A stretch of DNA of 50,390 nt from positions 1-50,390 of the forward strand of contig JAJQAA010000008.1 in assembly GCA_021204045.1 (NCBI GenBank), written 5' to 3'. The position numbers were made by a program, and so were the translations under genes. This document shows, piece after piece, positions 1 to 8,599 of this stretch; the stretch's first letter is position 1; each line of letters starts with the position of its first letter. The notes under the pieces are model-generated. The model ran no database searches. It saw only the letters and a list, made by a program, of their open reading frames with translations, and was not told the origin of the DNA. Source of the DNA: Clostridiales bacterium (GTDB lineage: Bacteria; Bacillota; Clostridia; Lachnospirales; Lachnospiraceae).

Positions 1-192
1 AATTTTTTACTGATTTAGGAAGAAAGTGGACATGGCGTTAACTACCAAAGACGGGGCCTTGGCAACGGTTTTTACCGGATCGGTGTGCGCGCGCCGCAGG
101 ATAATGCCGCGCTGCTGGAGACGTTGAACGCGATTTGCAACAGCAGGAAAGATTGCGGCAAAGCAAACTTTTCCTCCCAGCATGCGAATTAG
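1..192 (+). pseudogene. Remnant of a PLP-dependent aminotransferase C-terminus (HisC/CobD-like)
   Basis: Read from base 52 to the stop at 190-192, the plus strand encodes a stretch containing GLGNGFYRIGVRAPQDN and ALLETLNAI. This resembles the C-terminal small-domain end of histidinol-phosphate aminotransferases and threonine-phosphate decarboxylases (family pattern NYxGLxxGYYRIAVR). A TAG at 16-18 interrupts the same frame, and an extra codon sits between the NYQ and GLGNG elements, so the piece looks decayed, or a frameshift lies just outside the window. The identification rests on a short motif, and the gene body is out of view. Confidence 0.35.
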
Positions 193-195
193 GGC

Positions 196-224
196 TGGCA
201 ATTATAAAAACTCTATGATATAAT
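196..224 (+). promoter_or_regulatory. Candidate sigma-A promoter of tig
   Basis: A perfect TATAAT lies at 219-224, with a weak -35-like TGGCAA at 196-201 and a 17-base spacer. It is 73 bases upstream of the trigger-factor start. The -10 is convincing; the -35 matches consensus at only three of six bases. Confidence 0.4.
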
Positions 225-296
225 GTATCTTTGAAGTGTGACGCCCTGCCTGGCGGTCATACATTTTGGTCACGATTGCAAGGAGGAGCCCATACG

Positions 297-1583
297 ATGA
301 GTTTACAAGTAGAAAAATTAGAAAAAAACATGGCAAAATTAACCGTGGAGGTACCGGCGGAGCAGTTTATCGCCGCGCTCAAAACTTCCTACAACAAAAA
401 TAAGAACCGTTTCAATATTCCCGGTTTCCGCAAGGGCAAGGCGCCACAGGCGATGATAGAGAAGATGTATGGCCCCGGCGTTCTTTATGACGACGCGGTC
501 AATGAGCTGCTCAATTCCAGTTACCCGGATGCGGCGGATGAAAGCGGACTGGATATCGTCTCCCGTCCGGAAGTTGATGTGACGCAGATTGAGAAGGGAA
601 AATCTTTCATCTACACGGCGCTGGTCGCGGTGAAGCCTGAAGTGACACTGGGCGAGTACAAGGGAATTGAGGTCGAGAAAGCCCGTCCTGAGGTTACGGA
701 TGAGGATGTGGAGGCGGAGCTTAAGAAAGCTCAGGAGCAGAACTCCCGCCTGATCACGGTGGAGGATCGTCCGGTACAGGATGGCGATGAGACCGTGATT
801 GATTTTGAGGGTTTCCAGGACGGTGTCCCGTTTGAAGGAGGCAAGGCGGAGGATTATCCGCTGCGCATCGGTTCCCATTCCTTCATTGCCGGTTTTGAGG
901 AGCAGCTGATCGGCAAAACGATCGGCGAGGAAGCCGAGATCAATGTTACCTTCCCGGAGGAGTATCACGCGAAGGAGCTTGCTGGCAAACCGGCTTTGTT
1001 CAAGGTTACGGTTAAGGAGATCAAATACAGAGAGCTTCCGGAGTTAAACGATGAGTTCGCGGGAGAAGTTTCCGAATTTGAGACCCTGGATGAATATAAA
1101 GCCGACATAAAGGCAAAGCTTTCAGAGAAAAAGCAGGCGCAGGCGACAGCGGAGAATGAGGACAATGTTGTCCGCAAGGTTGTCGATAACGCGTCCATGG
1201 AGCTGCCGGATCCGATGATTGACGAGCAGGTGCGCAGCATGGTGGACGATATGGCGCGCCGCCTGAGTGCGCAGGGAATTGCTCTGGATCAGTACCTTCA
1301 CATGATCGGCATGACGCAGGAAAAAATTGAGGAAGAGATGCGGCCGGAGGCTGAGCGCAGGATCCGCGTCCGTCTGGTTCTGGAAGCTGTCGTAAAGGCA
1401 GAGAACATCGAGGTCTCTGAGGAAATGGTTAATGCGGAGATCGAGAAGATCGCGAAGAGCCGCGGCATGGAGCCGGATGATCTGCGGGGAAGGATTTCCG
1501 AGAGCGGGATGAAGCAGCTTCGCGAGGATCTCGCCGTTCAGGAAGCGGTGGATATGCTGGTCGCCGAGGCAAAGCTGGTTTAA
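297..1583 (+). CDS. tig: Trigger factor (ribosome-associated chaperone, peptidyl-prolyl isomerase)
   Basis: Trigger factor binds ribosomal protein L23 at the exit tunnel and shields nascent chains in the cytoplasm. The 428-residue product has the family's length and architecture. The N-terminal ribosome-binding domain carries the signature [12 protein letters not shown] near residues 38-49. An FKBP-type isomerase domain follows at about 150-245 ([15 protein letters not shown]), then a helical, charged C-terminal arm. The ATG at 297 is preceded by AGGAGG at 281-286 and gives the normal N-terminus; upstream in-frame codons add an unrelated extension. It heads the block tig-clpP-clpX-lon-engB, a common Firmicutes order. 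Confidence 0.97.
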   Translation: MSLQVEKLEKNMAKLTVEVPAEQFIAALKTSYNKNKNRFNIPGFRKGKAPQAMIEKMYGPGVLYDDAVNELLNSSYPDAADESGLDIVSRPEVDVTQIEKGKSFIYTALVAVKPEVTLGEYKGIEVEKARPEVTDEDVEAELKKAQEQNSRLITVEDRPVQDGDETVIDFEGFQDGVPFEGGKAEDYPLRIGSHSFIAGFEEQLIGKTIGEEAEINVTFPEEYHAKELAGKPALFKVTVKEIKYRELPELNDEFAGEVSEFETLDEYKADIKAKLSEKKQAQATAENEDNVVRKVVDNASMELPDPMIDEQVRSMVDDMARRLSAQGIALDQYLHMIGMTQEKIEEEMRPEAERRIRVRLVLEAVVKAENIEVSEEMVNAEIEKIAKSRGMEPDDLRGRISESGMKQLREDLAVQEAVDMLVAEAKLV

Positions 1584-1630
1584 GTGGCGAATTTACGGCT
1601 GGTACCGTAAAGTGGCAGTGATATTGTTTT

Positions 1631-1660
1631 GTGCAGACGTCCGCAAAAGGAGGTCTGCAC
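1631..1660 (+). promoter_or_regulatory. Stem-loop in the clpP 5' leader
   Basis: GTGCAGAC at 1631-1638 pairs perfectly with GTCTGCAC at 1653-1660 around a 14-base loop. A second short inverted repeat (TTTACGG/CCGTAAA, 1592-1611) precedes it. No T-run follows, so this is not a classical terminator. It ends about nine bases before the AGGAGG of clpP and could affect its translation or mRNA stability. Function is inferred only from position. Confidence 0.35.
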
Positions 1661-1680
1661 TTATCTTAGGAGGAATCTTC

Positions 1681-2262
1681 ATGAGTTTAGTTCCTTATGT
1701 CATCGAATCGACGAGCAGAGGAGAGCGTTCCTATGACATCTTTTCCCGTCTGCTCAAAGAGCGTATCATCTTTCTGGGCGAGGAAGTCACCGATGTCTCC
1801 GCCAGTCTGGTAGTGGCGCAGCTGCTGTTTCTGGAGTCAGAGGATCCGGGCAAGGATATTAATCTCTATATCAACAGCCCTGGCGGCTCTGTGACAGCCG
1901 GTATGGCTATTTACGATACGATGAATTATATCAAATGCGACGTCTCTACCGTCTGCATCGGCATGGCGGCCAGCATGGGCGCGTTCCTGCTGGCGGGCGG
2001 CGCGAAGGGAAAGCGCTTTGCTCTGCCCAACGCCGAGGTGATGATCCACCAGCCGTCAGGCGGCGCGCAGGGTCAGGCGACGGAGATTCAGATCGTCGCG
2101 GAGAAGATCATTCAGACCAAGAAAAAGCTCAACGAAATACTGGCGGCGAATACCGGGCAGCCGTACGAAGTGATTTGCCGCGACACCGAGCGGGACAATT
2201 ATATGACGGCCGAGGAGGCAAAGGCCTATGGCCTGATCGATCAGGTGATTTCCAAACACTAG
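1681..2262 (+). CDS. clpP: ATP-dependent Clp protease proteolytic subunit ClpP
   Basis: ClpP is the serine peptidase chamber that degrades proteins unfolded by ClpX or ClpC. The 193-residue product shows the hallmark N-terminus ([18 protein letters not shown]). The nucleophile serine lies in GMAASMGAF (about residue 98), the histidine in EVMIHQP (about 123), and the aspartate in the [10 protein letters not shown] region (about 172). The ATG at 1681 follows AGGAGG at 1669-1674 and matches family N-termini; an in-frame extension from 1612 crosses the leader hairpin and is rejected. Its partner clpX starts 11 bases downstream, so the two are surely co-transcribed. Confidence 0.97.
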   Translation: MSLVPYVIESTSRGERSYDIFSRLLKERIIFLGEEVTDVSASLVVAQLLFLESEDPGKDINLYINSPGGSVTAGMAIYDTMNYIKCDVSTVCIGMAASMGAFLLAGGAKGKRFALPNAEVMIHQPSGGAQGQATEIQIVAEKIIQTKKKLNEILAANTGQPYEVICRDTERDNYMTAEEAKAYGLIDQVISKH

Positions 2263-2273
2263 GAGGATGATGT

Positions 2274-3575
2274 ATGCCGGGAAAAATTGAAAGCCGGGTC
2301 AGATGCTCGTTCTGCGGCAAGACGCAGGATCAGGTAAAAAAGCTGATCGCCGGCTCCAACAATGTTTTTATCTGCGACGAATGCGTCGACCTTTGCGCGG
2401 AGATTCTTGACGAGGAACTCGATGAGCCGGAGGCACAGGAGCCGGATTTTAACGGCATCAACCTGCTCAAGCCGAAGGAGATTAAGGCGTTTCTGGACGA
2501 TTATGTGATCGGCCAGGAGGAAGCCAAGAAAGTTCTGTCTGTGGCTGTGTACAACCATTATAAGCGCATTACATCGATGAAAGACCTCGATGTCGACGTA
2601 CAGAAGAGCAATATTCTGATGCTGGGACCGACCGGTTCCGGCAAGACCTATCTGGCGCAGATTCTGGCGAAGGTGCTGAATGTGCCGTTTGCGATCGCGG
2701 ACGCCACAGCTCTGACGGAAGCGGGATATGTGGGCGAGGACGTGGAAAATATCTTGCTCAAGCTGATTCAGGCGGCCGATTTTGATATCAGCCGTGCCAA
2801 ATATGGGATTATCTATATCGATGAGATCGATAAGATCACAAAAAAATCAGAGAATGTCTCGATTACGCGGGACGTTTCCGGCGAGGGCGTGCAGCAGGCG
2901 CTGCTGAAGATTCTCGAAGGGACGGTTGCCAGCGTGCCGCCGCAGGGCGGCCGGAAGCATCCGCATCAGGAGCTTTTGCAAATTGACACGACAAACATTC
3001 TTTTTATCTGCGGAGGCGCCTTCGACGGCCTGGAAAAGATCATTGAGAAACGCATGAGCGTTGGTTCAATCGGTTTCAACGCTGAGGTGGTCGATAAGTC
3101 GAAGACGGATATTGATGAGCTGCTCAAAAAGGTAGAACCGCAGGATCTGGTCAAATATGGTTTGATCCCGGAATTTATTGGCCGTGTGCCGGTTACGGTG
3201 TCTCTGGAGCTGTTGGATGAGCAGGCACTGATCCGTATCCTTTCGGAGCCGAAAAACGCGCTGACAAAACAGTATCAGAAACTGTTTGAGATCGACGATG
3301 TAAAGCTGGAATTCACGCCGGAAGCCATTCAGGAGGTTGCAAGGCTGGCGGTGAAACGCAAGACCGGTGCGCGCGGCCTGCGCTCGATCCTGGAATCGGT
3401 GATGATGGATACGATGTATGAGATTCCTTCGGACAATAATGTCGGGATCTGTACGATCACAAAGGCAGCGGTAGACGGTACTGCGAAACCGGATCTGGTA
3501 TACCGTGATACTGCGGTGCCGCGCCCGAAGCTGTCGCACAGGATGAAGAAGGAAAAACCGGGCGAAATTGCCTGA
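2274..3575 (+). CDS. clpX: ATP-dependent Clp protease ATP-binding subunit ClpX
   Basis: ClpX is a hexameric AAA+ unfoldase that recognises substrate tags and feeds ClpP. The 433-residue product starts with the C4 zinc-binding domain (RCSFCGK at 10-16 and CDECVDLC near 35-42). The AAA+ module follows: Walker A GPTGSGKT near residue 122, Walker [10 protein letters not shown] near 180, the GYVGEDVE segment, and sensor 2 in KTGARGLRS near residue 365. Length is typical for the family. It is translationally close to clpP (11-base gap) and ends at a stem-loop. Confidence 0.97.
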   Translation: MPGKIESRVRCSFCGKTQDQVKKLIAGSNNVFICDECVDLCAEILDEELDEPEAQEPDFNGINLLKPKEIKAFLDDYVIGQEEAKKVLSVAVYNHYKRITSMKDLDVDVQKSNILMLGPTGSGKTYLAQILAKVLNVPFAIADATALTEAGYVGEDVENILLKLIQAADFDISRAKYGIIYIDEIDKITKKSENVSITRDVSGEGVQQALLKILEGTVASVPPQGGRKHPHQELLQIDTTNILFICGGAFDGLEKIIEKRMSVGSIGFNAEVVDKSKTDIDELLKKVEPQDLVKYGLIPEFIGRVPVTVSLELLDEQALIRILSEPKNALTKQYQKLFEIDDVKLEFTPEAIQEVARLAVKRKTGARGLRSILESVMMDTMYEIPSDNNVGICTITKAAVDGTAKPDLVYRDTAVPRPKLSHRMKKEKPGEIA

Positions 3576-3580
3576 TGACG

Positions 3581-3611
3581 GATGGGGGCGGATGGCCCCC
3601 ATCGTTGTTTC
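3581..3611 (+). terminator. Rho-independent terminator-like hairpin after clpX
   Basis: GATGGGGGC at 3581-3589 pairs with GCCCCCATC at 3595-3603 around a five-base loop, followed by the modestly T-rich GTTGTTTC. The very GC-rich nine-pair stem suggests at least partial termination between clpPX and lon. The imperfect T-tract means read-through is possible. Confidence 0.55.
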
Positions 3612-3680
3612 TGACAGAACGATTCCCGGACAGGAGAAACAAAACTGCCGGGATTTTTGACAGGTACGCAGGAGGAAGTT

Positions 3681-6002
3681 ATGGAACAGACAGTGGTCAC
3701 ATTGCCGTTGATCCCGCTGCGCGGACTTACGGTGCTTCCGGGGATGACGGTCAGCTTTGATGTGAACCGGCCAAAGTCGGTTGCGGCGGTGGAGCAGGCT
3801 ATGGTTGGCAGTCAGCGCGTTTTGCTGGTGACGCAGATTGACCCGGACGAGGCGGAGCCGGAGCAGAGTGGCCTTTATCATTATGGTGTTCTGGCTCAGG
3901 TAAAGCAGCTGATCAAGATGCCCGGTGGTGTGGTGCGTGTGATGGCAGAATGCCTGGACCGCGTGGAACTGGTTTATCTGGATGCGGACGGTGAGGTCCT
4001 GATGGGGGAATTCCGGGAGGAACCGACCAGAGAGGACACGGATTATGTTGTTTCCGAGGCGATGATCCGCATTTTGAAGGAGAAGACGGAAGAGTATGCA
4101 CGTCAGCATCCGAAATTCGCCAAGGAAGTGCTTCCCGGACTGCTTAATGAGACGGATCTGGAAATTCTGATGCTGCAGATTGCCTGCCAGCTGCCGTGGA
4201 ATTATACGGTGCGTCAGAGCTATCTTGACGCGTCGGATACCTCTGCGCGCTATGAAGTGCTGATCGGAAGTCTGGTAAATGAGATTGAAATTTCGCGCAT
4301 CCGACGGGAATTTCAGGAGAAGGTCAAGGAGAGTGTTGATCGCAACCAGAAGGAATATATTCTGCGTGAGCAGATGAAAATTATCCGTGAGGAACTGGGG
4401 GAGGATCCGGTCTCTGACGCGGATGAATTTGAGAAAAAGACCGAGGCACTCAGGGCGGATAAAGAAGTAAAAGAGAAGATCCGAAAGGAAATCAGCCGCT
4501 TCCGCGGCCTTCCGGGCGGCAGCCAGGAGAGCAATGTACTGCGCACTTACATAGAAACATTGCTGGAACTGCCTTGGAACCGTCTTTCCCGGGATAATAC
4601 CGATTTAAAGCATGCCCAGGAGATCCTGGAACAGGATCATTATGGACTGGAAAAGGTGAAGGAGCGTGTGCTCGAGTATCTGGCTGTGCGAATCCTCACG
4701 AAAAAAGAATCGGGGCCGATTCTCTGCCTGGTCGGCCCGCCCGGCACCGGCAAGACCTCGATCGCGCGTTCCGTGGCGCGGGCGTTAAACAAAAAATATG
4801 TGCGCATCAGCCTTGGTGGTGTGCGCGACGAGGCGGAGATCCGCGGCCATCGCAAGACTTACGTCGGTGCGATGCCCGGCCGTCTGGTCGATGGGCTGCG
4901 TCAGGCGGGCGTGGCCAACCCGCTGATGCTTCTCGATGAGATCGATAAGGTCAGCAGCGATTACAAGGGCGACACGTCGTCCGCGCTTCTGGAAGTGCTG
5001 GACGGCGAGCAGAATTTCCGTTTCCGCGATCACTATGTAGAGCTTCCGATCGATCTGTCGAATGTACTGTTTATCGCTACCGCAAACACGACGCAGACGA
5101 TCCCACGCCCGCTGCTGGACCGTATGGAGCTGATTGAGATCAACAGCTATACGGAAAACGAGAAATTCCATATCGGAAAGGATTATCTGATTGCCAAGCA
5201 GCGGAAGAAAAACGGTCTGACGGAAGAGCAGATTCGTTTCACGGACGGAGCGCTGCGCAAAATCATTCACAATTATACAAGAGAGGCGGGTGTGCGCAAT
5301 CTGGAGCGCCGCATCGGTGATGTCTGCCGCAAATCGGCGCGCGAGTTTCTCGAAGGAAATAAAAAAGCGATCCGTATCACCGAAAACAGTCTGGAACATT
5401 ACCTTGGCAAAGAGAAGATTACCTTTGAGGACGCGAATGAGGAGGACGAGGTCGGTATTGTGCGCGGTCTGGCCTGGACAAGCGTCGGCGGCGATACACT
5501 GCAGATTGAGGTCAACGTGATGCCGGGCAGCGGGGAACTGAAGCTGACTGGTCAGATGGGCGATGTGATGAAAGAATCGGCACAGACCGCGCTGACCTGG
5601 GTGCGCTCGGTCTGTCCGCGTTACGAGGTGCCCGACGATTATTTTTCAAAGCATGATATTCACATTCATATCCCGGAGGGCGCGGTGCCCAAGGACGGTC
5701 CCTCGGCAGGGATCACGATGGCGACGGCGATGTTTTCTGCGGTGACCGGACGCAAGGTGCTTGCGAATGTGGCCATGACCGGGGAGATCACACTGCGCGG
5801 CCGTGTGCTGCCGATCGGCGGACTGAAGGAAAAGATTCTTGCCGCAAAAATGGCGCATCTGAAAACAGTCCTTGTGCCTGCGAAAAACCGGCCAGACGTC
5901 GTGGAACTCTCAAAGGAGATTACCCGCGGTCTCGCGATCATCTACGTGCGGACCATGGATGATGTGCTGTGCGCAGCGCTGGCTGACAGAGAGGGGAAAT
6001 GA
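3681..6002 (+). CDS. lon: ATP-dependent protease Lon (LonA)
   Basis: LonA is a soluble hexameric AAA+ serine protease that degrades misfolded and regulatory proteins. The 773-residue product contains the N-terminal LAN domain ([15 protein letters not shown] at the start). It also has a coiled helical linker, Walker A GPPGTGKT near residue 353, Walker [10 protein letters not shown] near 416, and a C-terminal S16 protease domain. The catalytic Ser is in PKDGPSAG near residue 676; the Lys follows in [11 protein letters not shown] near 719. The ATG at 3681, behind GGAGG at 3671-3675, gives the normal N-terminus; an upstream TTG at 3657 would swallow the ribosome-binding site. engB starts one base after its stop. 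Confidence 0.97.
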   Translation: MEQTVVTLPLIPLRGLTVLPGMTVSFDVNRPKSVAAVEQAMVGSQRVLLVTQIDPDEAEPEQSGLYHYGVLAQVKQLIKMPGGVVRVMAECLDRVELVYLDADGEVLMGEFREEPTREDTDYVVSEAMIRILKEKTEEYARQHPKFAKEVLPGLLNETDLEILMLQIACQLPWNYTVRQSYLDASDTSARYEVLIGSLVNEIEISRIRREFQEKVKESVDRNQKEYILREQMKIIREELGEDPVSDADEFEKKTEALRADKEVKEKIRKEISRFRGLPGGSQESNVLRTYIETLLELPWNRLSRDNTDLKHAQEILEQDHYGLEKVKERVLEYLAVRILTKKESGPILCLVGPPGTGKTSIARSVARALNKKYVRISLGGVRDEAEIRGHRKTYVGAMPGRLVDGLRQAGVANPLMLLDEIDKVSSDYKGDTSSALLEVLDGEQNFRFRDHYVELPIDLSNVLFIATANTTQTIPRPLLDRMELIEINSYTENEKFHIGKDYLIAKQRKKNGLTEEQIRFTDGALRKIIHNYTREAGVRNLERRIGDVCRKSAREFLEGNKKAIRITENSLEHYLGKEKITFEDANEEDEVGIVRGLAWTSVGGDTLQIEVNVMPGSGELKLTGQMGDVMKESAQTALTWVRSVCPRYEVPDDYFSKHDIHIHIPEGAVPKDGPSAGITMATAMFSAVTGRKVLANVAMTGEITLRGRVLPIGGLKEKILAAKMAHLKTVLVPAKNRPDVVELSKEITRGLAIIYVRTMDDVLCAALADREGK

Positions 6003-6003
6003 C

Positions 6004-6591
6004 ATGATCATTAAAAAAGCGGATCTGGAGACCGTCTGCGGCGTGACGAGCCGCCTGCCGGTCAATGAGCTTCCCGAATTTGCCTTTGCCGGCAAATCCA
6101 ACGTAGGGAAATCTTCGCTGATCAACGCTCTGATGAACCGCAAATCGCTCGCACGTACGTCTTCCGCTCCCGGGAAGACACAGACCATTAATTTCTATAA
6201 TGTCAACGACGCATTTTATTATGTGGATCTTCCCGGATACGGTTACGCGGCGGTCTCTCAGCAGACAAAGGTGGAGTGGGGAAAGCTGGTGGAGAATTAT
6301 CTGAAGAATTCTTCGATGCTGCGCTGTGTGTTTTTGCTGGTGGATCTCCGTCATGAGCCTTCCGCAAATGATCGGCAGATGTATGGGTGGATCCGGGACA
6401 GTGGATTTTCGCCGGTTGTCATTGCCACCAAACTTGACAAGCTCAAGCGCAGCCAGGTCAAACGGCAGGTAACGCTCGTGCGGGATGGCCTTGGCCTGGA
6501 GCCGGAGGACCGGTTGTTTCCGTTCTCCGCGGAGACGAAGGCAGGACGGGAGGAAATCTGGCAATATATTGAAGAAGAACTGCAACTGTAA
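6004..6591 (+). CDS. engB: Ribosome biogenesis GTP-binding protein EngB/YsxC/YihA
   Basis: EngB is an essential TRAFAC-class GTPase needed for late 50S subunit assembly. The 195-residue product has all G motifs in order: G1 GKSNVGKSSL near residue 30, G3 DLPGYG near 75, G4 TKLDK near 141, and G5 SAETKAG near 175. Length matches the family. The ATG at 6004 overlaps the lon-proximal GAGGGG ribosome-binding site and directly abuts the lon stop, so it is translationally coupled to lon, a gene pair seen in many Firmicutes. Confidence 0.95.
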   Translation: MIIKKADLETVCGVTSRLPVNELPEFAFAGKSNVGKSSLINALMNRKSLARTSSAPGKTQTINFYNVNDAFYYVDLPGYGYAAVSQQTKVEWGKLVENYLKNSSMLRCVFLLVDLRHEPSANDRQMYGWIRDSGFSPVVIATKLDKLKRSQVKRQVTLVRDGLGLEPEDRLFPFSAETKAGREEIWQYIEEELQL

Positions 6592-6632
6592 GCAAACCGT
6601 AAGGTATTGGAAGGTGTGAAGACTTGATTTCG

Positions 6633-6650
6633 TCACAATTTTTTGGTAAA
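6633..6650 (+). promoter_or_regulatory. Shared upstream element, copy 1 (TCACAATTTTTTGGTAAA)
   Basis: This 18-base sequence matches 16 of 18 positions with the element at 7429-7446. Each lies about 57-61 bases before the start codon of a secreted wall-associated protein. A TTACTAT that could act as a -10 follows here at 6654-6660. It may be a regulator- or sigma-specific site, but no known box is recognised. Confidence 0.35.
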
Positions 6651-6706
6651 GTGTTACTATATATGAATGAACGACAATCAAATTCTGAAAAAGGAGTGTA
6701 TTAGTT

Positions 6707-7309
6707 ATGAAAAGACAGTGGAAGATCATTGCTGCGGCTGCGGCGTCGATGGCGATGCTGGCGGCGGTTCCGGCTTACGCAAATGTGACTGCACCTCCGA
6801 CCGTGACACAAGATATCGGCGTGATCGACGCGACCGGCGAGACGGAAGCGGCCACAGAGGAAGAAGCAGCGGAATATCCGCGCTGGGAGAAGGTGTCGGG
6901 CACGAGCTACTGGTACTATTATCTTGCGGCAGATACGCTCGCTTACGGCATGTGGATCGACGATTATTATGTGGGAGACGATGGCCGCATGGTAACCTCC
7001 CAATGGGTCAGCACTGATGATGGCTGGTATTATGTGGATTCGACCGGTGCTAAGATCACCAATCAGCTGTACAAGATCAGCACCGACTACTACTGGTTTG
7101 ACGAGGACGGCCGGATGGTGACAAGCGACTGGCGCCAGACGGAGGAAGGAAAGTGGTATTACTTCCTCGATAGTGGCAAGGCGGCTACGAGCGGCTGGCG
7201 GATCATTGACGACGAATATTATTATTTCCTCAAGAGCGGTGTGCTGGCGGTCGACTGTCTGGTGGGCAATTACCGCGTGGACGCGAGCGGGAAATGGATA
7301 CGGCAGTAA
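6707..7309 (+). CDS. Secreted protein with cell-wall/choline-binding-type repeats
   Basis: The 200-residue product begins with a classic signal peptide (MKRQWKIIAA, then Ala-rich, with predicted cleavage after AYA near residue 25). The rest consists of aromatic repeats of the CW_binding_1/choline-binding type: units with GWYYVD, YYWFDEDGRMVTSDW, KWYYFLDSGKAATSGW and YYYFLKSG at roughly 20-residue spacing. Such repeats attach proteins to teichoic acid or wall polysaccharide. No catalytic domain is present, so it is a repeat-only wall protein of unknown role. AAAGGAG precedes the ATG, and a strong terminator follows, making it a single-gene unit. Confidence 0.8.
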   Translation: MKRQWKIIAAAAASMAMLAAVPAYANVTAPPTVTQDIGVIDATGETEAATEEEAAEYPRWEKVSGTSYWYYYLAADTLAYGMWIDDYYVGDDGRMVTSQWVSTDDGWYYVDSTGAKITNQLYKISTDYYWFDEDGRMVTSDWRQTEEGKWYYFLDSGKAATSGWRIIDDEYYYFLKSGVLAVDCLVGNYRVDASGKWIRQ

Positions 7310-7328
7310 ATAGAAAGAGAAGGCAGAG

Positions 7329-7364
7329 CCCCCGGCGGATCGAATCCGCCGGGGGAATTTTTTT
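7329..7364 (+). terminator. Strong rho-independent terminator
   Basis: A perfect 12-pair stem (7329-7340 with 7344-7355, five C:G pairs at the base and GGCGGAT inside) with a three-base loop is followed by AATTTTTTT. It ends the wall-repeat gene 6707-7309. Confidence 0.9.
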
Positions 7365-7428
7365 GAGACCGGATGATCTCTGAAAACATTCGGAATCACA
7401 GTATTGTAAACGATTAAACACAAAATGT

Positions 7429-7446
7429 ACACAATTTTTCGGTAAA
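7429..7446 (+). promoter_or_regulatory. Shared upstream element, copy 2 (ACACAATTTTTCGGTAAA)
   Basis: Second copy of the 18-base element at 6633-6650, with 16 of 18 identical bases. It ends 61 bases before the start of the SLH-like gene. The conservation and matched spacing suggest common control of the two secreted proteins. Confidence 0.35.
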
Positions 7447-7507
7447 TTAGTAAAAAGAAGAAAACTAGGAAAAGATGGGAATGTAAGCCAGGAGAGGAGT
7501 TTTCCAT

Positions 7508-8596
7508 ATGATGCAGAGACAGATAGCCGGGACGCTGGCAGTCGCGTTGGCGGTGACAGCGGTACCGATGGTTTCTCAGGCTGCCGACAATAATCAGGAT
7601 TACCGCAGAAAGGTGGTCGGTGTTGCCGGCATTATGTATGTCGGAACCGGATTGAATGAGCAGGTGACGCGCGGAGAATTTGCGCAGATGCTGGTAAACG
7701 CGTCTACCTATAAGGACTATCTGCCGACAAGTAGCAGTGTGTCCGTGTATTCCGATGTGCCATCAACGCATGAGTATGCTTCCAGTATTCGCATTGCCGC
7801 GGAGCAGAACTGGATGGTGGGTTATCTTGGCGGATTGTTCAAGCCGGATCAGGCGGTCACCCTGCAGGAGGCGGTGCGCGGGGTTCTGGCGCTTCTCGGC
7901 TATACCACTTCGGACTTTACGGGAAATACTTCTGCGAGCCGTATGGCTCTCTACTATTCGCTGGAAATGAACGACGAGCTGAACCGGGAGCCGAACGAGG
8001 TATTGAATCGTACCGATTGTATCAATCTTTTCTATAATCTGCTGAAAACAGATAATAAATCGGGCGTTGCCTACGCGACCGTCCTGGGAGCTTCGCTCAA
8101 TTCGGACGGCGAGGTCAATCCGATGGATCTGGCAGACACCGAGCTCAAGGGTCCGAAGCTGATCCCGAAAGGACATCAGCTGGGAAATTATGTTCCGTTC
8201 AATGTGCAGGAGGCGAGCATCTTTGTCCAGGGCGAAGCTTCCAGCTATGATCTGTTGAAAAGTCATATTGCCGATGGCTACGTCGTTATCTATTACAATA
8301 CCAATGCCAGAACGATCTGGGCTTATCTCACCGATGAGGATGTGCAGACCGGGCGCTGCGCGGTGCGTGGTACGGTGGAAAACATCTATTACAGCTCGGC
8401 GGATGTGATGACACCGACTTCGATTACACTGGATGGCGATTCGGTAGAATATGAACTCAGCAATTCGGAGATGCAGTTTGCGTTTTCCATTTACGGCTCG
8501 CTGCGAGTTGGCGATACAGTGACGATAATCTGTGAAAAGACGACGAATTCCAGTTCGGATGAAACCTATTCCGTAATTGATTACGTGGAGGATTAG
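7508..8596 (+). CDS. Secreted SLH-like domain protein
   Basis: The 362-residue product starts with a signal peptide (about residues 1-25, ending VSQAA). S-layer-homology-like segments span roughly 35-150: VTRGEFAQMLVNAS, YSDVPSTHEYASSIRIAAEQ, and GLFKPDQAVTLQEAVRGVLALLGY, which match SLH core positions. The C-terminal 200 residues are predicted beta-rich and not recognised. SLH domains anchor exported proteins to pyruvylated wall polymers. The ATG at 7508 follows GAGAGGAG; a second ATG directly after it is equally possible. The adaptor gene starts three bases past the stop, so this protein probably belongs to the exporter operon 7508-12366. Confidence 0.7.
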   Translation: MMQRQIAGTLAVALAVTAVPMVSQAADNNQDYRRKVVGVAGIMYVGTGLNEQVTRGEFAQMLVNASTYKDYLPTSSSVSVYSDVPSTHEYASSIRIAAEQNWMVGYLGGLFKPDQAVTLQEAVRGVLALLGYTTSDFTGNTSASRMALYYSLEMNDELNREPNEVLNRTDCINLFYNLLKTDNKSGVAYATVLGASLNSDGEVNPMDLADTELKGPKLIPKGHQLGNYVPFNVQEASIFVQGEASSYDLLKSHIADGYVVIYYNTNARTIWAYLTDEDVQTGRCAVRGTVENIYYSSADVMTPTSITLDGDSVEYELSNSEMQFAFSIYGSLRVGDTVTIICEKTTNSSSDETYSVIDYVED

Positions 8597-8599
8597 CAA

